Source: an uncultured Massilia sp.
GTDB lineage: Bacteria > Pseudomonadota > Gammaproteobacteria > Burkholderiales > Burkholderiaceae
DNA length: 12,108 nucleotides
Reading direction: 5' to 3'
Assembly (NCBI GenBank): GCA_946886065.1
Contig: CAMPHU010000145.1
Span: forward strand, 1-12,108
Part shown: in pieces, positions 1 to 5,810 of the stretch
Position numbering within the stretch: position 1 is the first letter of the stretch
Layout of the letters: every line of letters begins with the position of its first letter
Translations under genes and position numbers: made by a program
The notes under the pieces: generated by a model
What the model saw: only the letters and a program-made list of their open reading frames with translations
Told to the model about the DNA's origin: nothing
The model's database searches: none

Positions 1-1283
1 TCGAAGGTCTTGTCGTGCGAGCCGTATTCCTCGGCCTGCTGCGCCATCAGGCCCACGTTCGGAACGGTGCCCATGGTCTTCGGATCGAATGCGCCGTGCC
101 ATTTGCAGAAGTTGATGATCTCCTGGTAGATACGGGCGAAGGTCGATTCCGGAATGACCGCCTTGACTTCCTTCAGGCGGCCGTCGGCGCCGTACATCTT
201 GCCGCCGGCGCGGATCATGGCCGGCATCGACGCGTCGACGATCACGTCGTTCGGCGAGTGGAAGTTGGTGATGCCCTTGGCCGAGTCGACCATGGCCAGC
301 GCCGGACGGTGTTCCTGGCAGGCGTGCAGGTCGCGTTCGATCTCTTCGCGCTGCGAGGCCGGCAGGCCGGCGATCTTGTTGTACAGGTCGGCCATGCCGT
401 TGTTGACGTTGATGCCCAGGCTGTCGAACAGGGCGCCGTGCTTCTCGAAGGCTTCCTTGTAGAACATGCGCACGCAGTGGCCGAACACGATCGGGTGCGA
501 GACCTTCATCATGGTCGCCTTGACGTGCAGCGAGAACATCACGCCGGTTTCCTTGGCGTCTTCGATCTGCTGCTCGTAGAACTCCAGCAGGGCCTTGCGG
601 CTCATGAACATCGAATCGATGATCTCGCCGTCCTGCAGCGCGACCTTCGGCTTCAGCACGATGGCCTGGCCGCTCTTGGTGATCAGTTCCATCTTGACTT
701 CACGGGCGCCGTTCACGGTCATCGACTTTTCGCCGTGGTAGAAGTCGCCGTGGGTCATGTGCGACACGTGGGTGCGCGATGCCTGCGACCACGGGGCCAT
801 CGAGTGCGGGTTCTTGCGTGCGTATTCCTTGACGGCCTTCGGTGCGCGGCGGTCCGAGTTACCTTCGCGCAGGACCGGGTTCACGGCGGAACCGATGCAC
901 TTGCCGTACCTGGCCTTGATGGCCTTCTCTTCGTCGGTTTTCGGATCGGCCGGGTAGTCGGGCAGGTTGTAGCCCTTGCCTTGCAGTTCCTTGATGGCGG
1001 CGGTCAGCTGGCCGACCGAGGCGCTGATGTTCGGCAGCTTGATGATGTTCGCGTCCGGCTCAAGGGTCTTCTTGCCCAGCTCGGCCAGCGCGTCCGGAAC
1101 GCGCTGTTCTTCGGTCAGGTATTCCGGGAAGGCAGCCAGGATACGGGCGGCGACCGAGATGTCGCTCTGCTCGACCTTGATGCCGGCCGGTTTGGTGAAG
1201 GTGCTGACGACTGGCAGGAAGGCGTGGGTCGCCAGCAGGGGCGCCTCGTCGGTCAGGGTGTAGATGATGGTCGGATCGCTCAT
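1..1283 (-). CDS. icd: NADP-dependent isocitrate dehydrogenase, monomeric type (3' end cut off by window edge)
   Basis: Cytoplasmic TCA-cycle enzyme that oxidatively decarboxylates isocitrate to 2-oxoglutarate with NADP+. The minus-strand frame starts [10 protein letters not shown] and stays open to the left edge, giving 427 of the usual ~740 residues; the missing part holds the rest of the catalytic and NADP sites. Residues known from the Azotobacter vinelandii monomeric enzyme fall at the same numbers here: Ser132, Asn135, Arg139 and Arg145 in the [16 protein letters not shown] segment, Lys255 in HVKATMMKV, and Tyr420 in AEEYGSHDK. That places it in the monomeric (IDH-II) family, not the dimeric one. 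The ATG at 1283 is preceded by GAGGA about eight bases upstream. It is transcribed in the same direction as rpsT but is separated from it by a terminator, so it should have its own promoter. Identification is very secure; only completeness is unknown. Confidence 0.97.
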   Translation of the reverse strand, partial: MSDPTIIYTLTDEAPLLATHAFLPVVSTFTKPAGIKVEQSDISVAARILAAFPEYLTEEQRVPDALAELGKKTLEPDANIIKLPNISASVGQLTAAIKELQGKGYNLPDYPADPKTDEEKAIKARYGKCIGSAVNPVLREGNSDRRAPKAVKEYARKNPHSMAPWSQASRTHVSHMTHGDFYHGEKSMTVNGAREVKMELITKSGQAIVLKPKVALQDGEIIDSMFMSRKALLEFYEQQIEDAKETGVMFSLHVKATMMKVSHPIVFGHCVRMFYKEAFEKHGALFDSLGINVNNGMADLYNKIAGLPASQREEIERDLHACQEHRPALAMVDSAKGITNFHSPNDVIVDASMPAMIRAGGKMYGADGRLKEVKAVIPESTFARIYQEIINFCKWHGAFDPKTMGTVPNVGLMAQQAEEYGSHDKTF

Positions 1284-1370
1284 ACGCTTTTTCCTCGATG
1301 CTCGCGTGGATGACACGCTATGTAAAATGCGCGCTTCTTGATTCGCGCTGGTATTCGTTGCAATGCTCAA

Positions 1371-1391
1371 GTCTTCTATAAGACATAAGAC
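1371..1391. promoter_or_regulatory. candidate operator: GTCTT/AAGAC inverted repeat with tandem ATAAGAC
   Basis: GTCTTCTATAAGAC (1371-1384) is an inverted repeat with perfect 5-base arms around CTAT. It runs directly into a second ATAAGAC (1385-1391), so ATAAGAC occurs twice in tandem (1378-1384 and 1385-1391). It lies about 90 bases upstream of icd and overlaps the candidate -10 box, as a repressor site would. The regulator is not identifiable from this window. Confidence 0.35.
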
Positions 1392-1402
1392 GGGCGTTTC
1401 AC
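1375..1402 (-). promoter_or_regulatory. candidate icd promoter
   Basis: On the minus strand a GTGAAA hexamer (1397-1402, 4/6 to TTGACA) is separated by 16 bases from TATAGA (1375-1380, 4/6 to TATAAT), about 90 bases upstream of the icd ATG. It is the best sigma70-like pair I found between icd and the rpsT terminator, but both boxes are imperfect. The overlapping repeated motif at 1371-1391 gives it some added weight. Confidence 0.3.
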
Positions 1403-1511
1403 ATTATGCACCAGTATTTTACTGTGCGCCATGGTTTTAGACGATATGCCTTCCGCCGGGGCGCACCGGCAACGCGGGCCCGGCAACGAGACAACCGTGG
1501 CCGCGCCAAGC

Positions 1512-1549
1512 AAAAAAACCCGCCGGGACCAATGGTCGGGCGGGTCTTT
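1512..1549 (-). terminator. rho-independent terminator of rpsT
   Basis: The arms ACCCGCC (1518-1524) and GGCGGGT (1539-1545), extended by GACC/GGTC (1527-1530/1534-1537) around an AAT loop, form a strong GC hairpin. In the minus direction it is followed by a run of seven T (1512-1518 on the complement, partly shared with the stem). It begins about 50 bases after the rpsT stop. The plus-strand side has only a short TCTTT, so its main job is ending rpsT transcription before icd. Confidence 0.85.
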
Positions 1550-1600
1550 CTACTGCACAGAACTTGCCAGCGCGGCTAGATGCCGCGCGCACGCGGTTGT

Positions 1601-1867
1601 TTAGGCCGACAGTGCCTTGATGGCGGCAGCCAGGCGGCTCTTGTGGCGCGCTGCCTTGTTCTTGTGGATGATCTTCTTGTCAGCGATGCTGTCGATGGTC
1701 GACACGGACTGCTGGAAGATGGTGGTTGCAGCGGCCTTGTCGCCAGCCTGGATGGCCTTGCGAACTGCCTTGATTGCGGTGCGCAGGGTCGAACGCTGAG
1801 CCGAGTTGTGCGCGTTTTGCTTAACTGCTTGACGAGCGCGTTTGCGCGCTTGTGCGGTATTTGCCAT
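1601..1867 (-). CDS. rpsT: 30S ribosomal protein S20
   Basis: Binds 16S rRNA early in small-subunit assembly. The 88-residue product begins [13 protein letters not shown] and carries the family's basic, Ala-rich helical make-up, including the conserved [20 protein letters not shown] segment at residues 63-82; its length is normal for S20. The frame is open to an ATG at 1903, but the start at 1867 is chosen because the conserved MANT begins there and AGGAA lies five bases upstream (1873-1877). It is monocistronic between its own promoter and terminator and divergent from murJ, a pairing common in betaproteobacteria. The ~109-base leader predicted from the promoter could host translational control, since S20 represses its own synthesis in E. 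coli, but I see no identifiable regulatory fold. Confidence 0.98.
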   Translation of the reverse strand: MANTAQARKRARQAVKQNAHNSAQRSTLRTAIKAVRKAIQAGDKAAATTIFQQSVSTIDSIADKKIIHKNKAARHKSRLAAAIKALSA

Positions 1868-1982
1868 GGAATTTCCTAAATCGGGGTCAAGTTGCGTTTG
1901 CAAACATTAGCGAGTGAAACCGGCGCTCTTCCGTGCCTGCCCAACGATTAGTGTCTGCCAACAGAATTCAGTACAGCCCACG

Positions 1983-2011
1983 ATTATAGCGAAAGATTCA
2001 TGTCAGGGCAA
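1983..2011 (-). promoter_or_regulatory. rpsT promoter (sigma70-type)
   Basis: On the minus strand, TTGCCC (2006-2011) is followed by a 17-base spacer and a perfect TATAAT (1983-1988). Transcription should start near 1976, giving a leader of about 109 bases before the rpsT ATG. This is the best promoter in the window and fits the high expression expected for a ribosomal protein gene. Confidence 0.8.
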
Positions 2012-2063
2012 TTCATAATTCACTTTCGAGCGATTTCTGCCCGTGCGCATGTTGTTGCCCACG

Positions 2064-2069
2064 TATAAT
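2064..2069 (+). promoter_or_regulatory. candidate murJ -10 element, very close to the start codon
   Basis: A perfect TATAAT ends eight bases before the murJ ATG at 2078. A start site six to eight bases downstream would fall at or just before the A of the ATG. No recognisable -35 hexamer lies 15-19 bases upstream and there is no TGn extension, so the call rests on the -10 alone. CATAAT at 2014-2019 is a weaker alternative that would give a leader of about 50 bases. Confidence 0.45.
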
Positions 2070-2077
2070 CTCGGCCC

Positions 2078-3628
2078 ATGAACTTGCTCAGAACCCTCGC
2101 CGCTATTTCCAGCATGACCATGGTGTCCCGCATCACCGGCCTGCTGCGCGAAAGCCTGTTCGCGGCCGCCTTTGGGGCCTCGAACTACACCGACGCCTTC
2201 AACATCGCCTTCCGCCTGCCCAACCTGCTGCGGCGCCTGTTCGCCGAGGGCGCGTTCTCGCAGGCCTTTGTCCCGATCCTCACCGAATACAAGACCAAGC
2301 ACGGCCAGGAGGCGACCAGGACCCTGGTGGACCACGTGGCGACCGTACTGATCTGGGCGACCATGCTGACCAGCATTATCGGCATCATCGCCGCGCCGGT
2401 GCTGATCCTCCTGATCGGCGGCGGCCTGCAGCGCGAGCCCGAGGCCTTCGAAGCCTCGGTGTTCATGACGCAATTAATGTTCCCCTACATCGTCTGCATG
2501 TCCTTCGTCGCGCTGTCCAGCGGCGTGCTGAATACCTGGCGCCAGTTCAAGATTCCGGCCTTTACCCCGGTGCTGCTGAACCTGTCGTTCATCTTCGCCG
2601 CCGTGGTGATGGCCGACTGGTTTGCGCAGCCGATCTACGCCATGGCCACGGGGGTCTGCATCGGTGGCCTGGCCCAGGTCGCACTCCAGGTTCCGTCCTT
2701 GAAGAAGCTCGGCATGCTGCCGCGCCTGTCGCTCAACCCGCTGACCGGCCTGCGCGATGCCGGCGTACGCCGCATGCTCAGCAAGATGGGGCCGGCCGTG
2801 TTCTCCGTCGCGGCTGCGCAAATCAGCCTCCTGATCAACACCACCATCGCCGCCGGACTGGCCGCGGGCGCCGTGACCGCGCTGCAGTATGCCGACCGCC
2901 TGATGGAGCTGCCGACCGCCCTGCTGGGCGTGGCGCTGGGCACCATCCTGCTGCCGGGCCTGGCGAAGGCGAATACCGAAGGCAACACCCAGGAATACTC
3001 GTCCCTGCTCGACTGGGGCCTGCGTCTGACTTTCCTGCTGGCCATTCCCGCCGCGGTCGGCATGGCCACGCTGGCGACGCCGATGATCGCCACCCTCTTC
3101 CATTATGGGAAATTCGACAGCGCCGACGTTGCCGCTTCGTCCATGCCGCTGATGGCCTACAGCGCGGGCCTGCTGGGCTTCATCCTGGTCAAGACGCTTG
3201 CCCCGGCCTTCTTCGCGCGCCAGGATGTGCGCACGCCTGTGCGGATCGCGGTGGGGGTGCTGGTGGCGACCCAACTGATGAACCTGGTGTTCGTGCCGCT
3301 GTTCGGCGTGGCCGGCCTGGCGCTGTCGATCGGCGCGGGCGCCTGCCTCAACGCGGCCTTCCTGTACAACGGCCTGCGCACGCGCGAGATCTACGTGCCG
3401 CATCCGGGCTGGGGGAAGTTCTTCTTCAAGCTGGTGGTGGCGGTGACGGTGATGGGCGCGGTGTCGTGGTTCGGCCAGGCGCAGTTCGACTGGGTCGGGA
3501 TGCGGGCCACGCCGCTGCTGCGCGCAGGCGCGCTGGTGGCGATTATCAGTGCCGCGGCGGCCGCCTACTTCGGCGTGCTGGTGGCGCTGGGCTTCCGTCC
3601 GCGCGACTTCAGGCGGCGCGCCGGTTGA
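2078..3628 (+). CDS. murJ: lipid II flippase MurJ (MviN)
   Basis: Integral inner-membrane protein of the MOP superfamily that moves lipid II to the periplasmic face for peptidoglycan synthesis. The 516 residues match the usual ~510 and 14-helix layout. The N-terminus MNLLRTLAAISSMTMVSRITG aligns with the E. coli protein, and the functional charged residues appear at matching positions: Arg18, Arg24, Asp39, Arg52 (in LPNLLRRLF) and Glu57. The YADRLMELP segment (272-280) supplies the equivalent of E. coli Arg270, here Arg275. The start is fixed by the conserved MNLL. Upstream bases are CTCGGCCC with no Shine-Dalgarno sequence, which suggests leaderless or SD-independent initiation. It is divergent from rpsT and convergent with the DUF4304 gene, with 50 bases between stop codons and no clear terminator there. 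Essential in most bacteria. Confidence 0.97.
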   Translation: MNLLRTLAAISSMTMVSRITGLLRESLFAAAFGASNYTDAFNIAFRLPNLLRRLFAEGAFSQAFVPILTEYKTKHGQEATRTLVDHVATVLIWATMLTSIIGIIAAPVLILLIGGGLQREPEAFEASVFMTQLMFPYIVCMSFVALSSGVLNTWRQFKIPAFTPVLLNLSFIFAAVVMADWFAQPIYAMATGVCIGGLAQVALQVPSLKKLGMLPRLSLNPLTGLRDAGVRRMLSKMGPAVFSVAAAQISLLINTTIAAGLAAGAVTALQYADRLMELPTALLGVALGTILLPGLAKANTEGNTQEYSSLLDWGLRLTFLLAIPAAVGMATLATPMIATLFHYGKFDSADVAASSMPLMAYSAGLLGFILVKTLAPAFFARQDVRTPVRIAVGVLVATQLMNLVFVPLFGVAGLALSIGAGACLNAAFLYNGLRTREIYVPHPGWGKFFFKLVVAVTVMGAVSWFGQAQFDWVGMRATPLLRAGALVAIISAAAAAYFGVLVALGFRPRDFRRRAG

Positions 3629-3678
3629 GCACGTGCTGGGCGGATCGGCGTCCTGCTTCTGTTTCCAGGAAGGAGAGA

Positions 3679-4152
3679 CTAGGTGGAGGCCGCCAGGGAT
3701 GCACCTGGCAGCGCAACCCTGGCGGTCTTCATCACCAGGACACCTCTGAATTCCCCGGCCTCGAGCTTGGCGGCAAGCGCTGCGCTACAAAGGCAGCCGC
3801 GGCAATATGGAACGACCTGGTCCTGAAAAAACGCCAGGAGCCGTTCGTAATGCACGTGCTCTTCGGTATTGATCCTGCCGCCACGTTCGACGAGCTCGAT
3901 CTCGTCCTCGAAAATCGCATCCACACGACCTGCAATATGACAGTGATGCTTCTTGGGGAAAACGGCCTCGCCCAGCGTCTTCAGCCAGATGCCGAAGTTG
4001 AAATAGTACTTGTCGTCGTAGTCGGATTTCTGCAGATTCAGCACGACAATCGCATCCCTGCCGTCCAGATACCAGGACTGCCCCTGGTTCCTGAACCCGG
4101 CTGCCGCCAGGATGCGTCCGAAATTCTTCTTAAAGCAGGCTTTATCGATCAT
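3679..4152 (-). CDS. DUF4304 domain-containing protein of unknown function
   Basis: A 157-residue, probably cytoplasmic protein with no signal peptide or membrane segment. The part I recognise is the DUF4304 pattern: an N-terminal helix (MIDKACFKKNFGRILAAAGF), then QSWYLDG, then VVLNLQKSDYDDKYYFNFGIWL (about residues 35-57). No biochemical role is known to me. The C-terminal third contains three cysteines in YCRGCLCS (116-123), possibly a metal or disulfide site. The start at 4152 is chosen because the similarity begins there and GGAAAGGA lies just upstream; the open frame reaches 4437 but that part is Arg-rich noise read opposite a Pro-rich coding tail. It follows the last pseudopilin by 49 bases without a clear terminator or promoter. 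GC is markedly lower (53-57% on two counted 60-base lines) than in the neighbouring genes (70-75%), which suggests later acquisition. Confidence 0.85.
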   Translation of the reverse strand: MIDKACFKKNFGRILAAAGFRNQGQSWYLDGRDAIVVLNLQKSDYDDKYYFNFGIWLKTLGEAVFPKKHHCHIAGRVDAIFEDEIELVERGGRINTEEHVHYERLLAFFQDQVVPYCRGCLCSAALAAKLEAGEFRGVLVMKTARVALPGASLAAST

Positions 4153-4201
4153 CGTCCTTTCCGCTCCGGAATCGTGGAATTCGCCGCAAACGCCAATCGA
4201 A

Positions 4202-4924
4202 CTAGCGCCGGGCCGGCTGGCCGTCTTGCGGGCTCTCCCGCGGTTCCTGCGGCGCTTCCCGTGGTGGCTCCTGAGGCGCATCCGGGGGCGCCTGCTGGGG
4301 CGGCTCTTGCGGCGTGTCCGGGGGCGGTTCCGGCGCCGGCGCCTCGGCAGGCGGAGGAGCGACGGGTTCGGCCGGCACAGGCACAGGCGCCGGCGGCGGA
4401 GCAGGCGGCGCCGGCGTTGCGGGCACATTCGGCGCACCCGGCGTCAGCAAGCCCTGTCCGGCGGCCATGAACTTCCAGTCCGAGATCTTTTCCTTGTTCT
4501 CGAAGTTCTGGAAACGGCTGTCGAAATTGGCGATCTTCAGTGGCTTAGCGGTCGACAGGCTATAGATGGCCACGACACCCTTCTGGTCTCCCAGGTAGAC
4601 GATGCCCCACTCGGCCTTGCCGGTCATGGGGTCGACGAAGATCTTGCGCAGGTGCCGCCGCACGCCTGGAAAACGCGGGTCCTTGAGCAGTTCCTGCAGG
4701 GTCGGCGGCGGCTGGGGCGGCGTGCCGCGCGGGGTGGCCGCCGCATAGCTCTGCAGGGCCGCGCCAAAGGCGGCGCCGATCTCCAGCAATTCCTCTTCGG
4801 CCGCCGCGCGCTGCAGCAGCGAGCCGATCTTGAGCGTGGCGGCGCCGACCATGCCGATGATCGCGACGAAAATCACCAGCCCGAGGTAGGTGAAGCCGCC
4901 CTGCCGCGCGCGCATGCTTACCAT
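4202..4924 (-). CDS. type IV pilin-like pseudopilin without Glu5, with long Pro-rich C-terminal tail
   Basis: Probable minor pseudopilin of the operon's filament, 240 residues. A short leader MVSMRARQGG ends in a prepilin peptidase site before FTYLGLVIFVAIIGMVG (mature helix, residues 11-27). Position +5 of the mature protein is Gly15 instead of the usual Glu. The globular part (about 28-160) contains LQELLKDPRFPGVRRHLRKIFVDPMTG, WGIVYL, IYSLS, PLKIANF and ISDWKF, a pattern I know from unnamed Burkholderiales pseudopilins. From about residue 160 to 240 the chain is Pro/Ala/Glu/Gln-rich, with PQEP occurring three times, and looks disordered. The ATG at 4924 overlaps the preceding stop by seven bases; an in-frame ATG at 4915 (leader MRARQGG) is equally plausible. 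It is the last pilus gene of the operon. Confidence 0.85.
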   Translation of the reverse strand: MVSMRARQGGFTYLGLVIFVAIIGMVGAATLKIGSLLQRAAAEEELLEIGAAFGAALQSYAAATPRGTPPQPPPTLQELLKDPRFPGVRRHLRKIFVDPMTGKAEWGIVYLGDQKGVVAIYSLSTAKPLKIANFDSRFQNFENKEKISDWKFMAAGQGLLTPGAPNVPATPAPPAPPPAPVPVPAEPVAPPPAEAPAPEPPPDTPQEPPQQAPPDAPQEPPREAPQEPRESPQDGQPARR

Positions 4925-5325
4925 TCGGCGTAGGGGCGCCCGTCGCGGCCGTTGCCGGGGGCGCCGCTGTGCAGGTTGTAGACCTCGCCCTGCTCCCCTT
5001 CCTCCGGTGGCTGGACCACCCAGCTCTCGCGGCTTTCCGTGAGCGGATCGTAGGGAATCTCGCGCAGGTATTTTTTCTCGACCAGCTGTTCCAGCGAGTC
5101 CGGGTAGCGCCCGGTGTCGGCGCGGTACTGGTCGATCACGATGCGCGTGTTGCGCAGGTTTTCAAGCAGGATGGTTTCCTTCGACTTGTCCACGCTGGGG
5201 AAGAAGCGCGGCACGGCCAGGGTCAGCAGGAGCGCCACGATGCCCAGCACGATCAGCAGTTCGATCAGGGTGAAGCCACGACGGTTGGGAAGAAAGCAGC
5301 GGACGCGATTCATCATGCTCACCAT
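4918..5325 (-). CDS. GspG-like pseudopilin (second copy)
   Basis: Pseudopilin of type II secretion/type IV filament type, up to 135 residues. Basic leader ending NRRG, cleavage before FTLIELLIVLGIVALLL (residues 18-34), with Glu at mature position 5 (Glu22). The body has IDQYRADTGRYPDSLEQLVEKK (about 64-85) and YLREIPYDPLT, typical of GspG proteins, and ends DGRPYAEW, the G-x-P-Y-x-x-W ending shared with the pseudopilin encoded just upstream. Three in-frame ATGs compete: 5325 (overlaps the upstream stop), 5316 and 5313; GGTGAG precedes the last two closely. All give a leader compatible with prepilin peptidase. Translation is probably coupled to the upstream gene. Likely a major or second subunit of a short periplasmic pseudopilus. 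Confidence 0.92.
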   Translation of the reverse strand: MVSMMNRVRCFLPNRRGFTLIELLIVLGIVALLLTLAVPRFFPSVDKSKETILLENLRNTRIVIDQYRADTGRYPDSLEQLVEKKYLREIPYDPLTESRESWVVQPPEEGEQGEVYNLHSGAPGNGRDGRPYAEW

Positions 5326-5810
5326 TTATTGTAAGGGACACCGTTCAGTCCCTCTTTCTGCGACAGCGAATACACATCGTAGACGTCGTCGCCTTCGCGC
5401 GGCTCGTTCGGCTCGCTGGCGTAGCTGCGCTTGCCCCAGGTGGCGGCGTCGCTCAGCTCCGGGTCCGGATTGAAGGGATCGCGCGGCAGGCGCCGCATGA
5501 AGTAGATCTTGGCCTGCTTGGGGCTGCGCAGGTCGCGCACGCCTTCCACCAGCAGTTCCAGGCGCACCGGATAACCGGTGGCGCCGGCGGTCTTGGCCAC
5601 CCTGCCCTCGTCGCTGGCCTTCTTGTAGGCGTCGATACCGGTGCGGATCTCGCGCAGCGCGCGCCGCAGTTCCTGCTCGTCGCGGCGCTGGGCCGTCACC
5701 TGGGCCACCGGCACCACCAGGGTGCCCAGCAAGGCCAGGATCGCCAGGGTCACCAGCAGCTCGATCAGGGTGAAGCCGCGGCGCTGGGCCGGGCCGCAAT
5801 ACGCGTTCAT
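5319..5810 (-). CDS. GspG-like pseudopilin (first copy)
   Basis: A 163-residue pseudopilin. Leader MNAYCGPAQRRG is followed by FTLIELLVTLAILALLGTLVV, with cleavage after Gly12 and Glu17 at mature position 5, as required for filament insertion. The helix continues through REIRTGIDAYKKASDEG (54-70); LLVEGVRDL and MRRLPRDPFNP (105-115) follow the GspG pattern, and the protein ends VYDVYSLSQKEGLNGVPYNKW, related to the GspG C-terminal region. It is longer than classical GspG (~145) because of an insertion around residues 115-140. The ATG at 5810 overlaps the secretin stop as ATGA, fixing the start and implying coupled translation. It is followed by a second GspG-like gene with a near-identical junction, which suggests an old tandem duplication. 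Confidence 0.93.
   Translation of the reverse strand: MNAYCGPAQRRGFTLIELLVTLAILALLGTLVVPVAQVTAQRRDEQELRRALREIRTGIDAYKKASDEGRVAKTAGATGYPVRLELLVEGVRDLRSPKQAKIYFMRRLPRDPFNPDPELSDAATWGKRSYASEPNEPREGDDVYDVYSLSQKEGLNGVPYNKW

Larger units (their letters stand above)
1284..1600. other. intergenic region between icd and rpsT (317 bases)
   Basis: No coding frame is supported here. Going from icd toward rpsT, it holds the icd leader with its ribosome binding site, a weak GCGCG/CGCGC hairpin (1329-1348), the candidate icd promoter and operator (1371-1402), about 100 bases with nothing recognisable, and the rpsT terminator (1512-1549). The 1320-1435 part is visibly more AT-rich than the surroundings, as expected of a promoter region. 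Confidence 0.8.

Noticed and set aside
15..1313. Long open frame on the plus strand opposite icd
   Set aside because: It is the antisense shadow of icd, whose catalytic residues all match the monomeric IDH family; the plus frame has no recognisable domain.
1329..1348. GCGCG/CGCGC hairpin in the icd leader as a possible attenuator
   Set aside because: Stem of only five pairs with a ten-base loop and a short broken T run; too weak to call.
1868..1903. Longer rpsT starting at the ATG at 1903
   Set aside because: S20 proteins begin with MANT, and AGGAA stands five bases before the ATG at 1867; the extra 12 residues have no family support.
1896..1905. Palindrome GTTTGCAAAC in the rpsT leader as an operator
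   Set aside because: It is only ten bases and downstream of the promoter; no second copy or known match supports it.
3628..3637. Perfect palindrome AGCACGTGCT right after the murJ stop as terminator or operator
   Set aside because: It has no loop and no T run, and a 10-base palindrome is not rare at this GC content.
4159..4171. TTCCG/CGGAA hairpin before the DUF4304 gene as terminator of the pilus operon
   Set aside because: Five pairs, three-base loop and no T run in the minus direction; it overlaps the likely ribosome binding site instead.
4153..4437. Arg-rich N-terminal extension of the DUF4304 frame
   Set aside because: It reads the Pro-rich pseudopilin tail in another frame of the same strand; such runs of Arg are an artefact of GC-rich repeats, and the family match begins at 4152.
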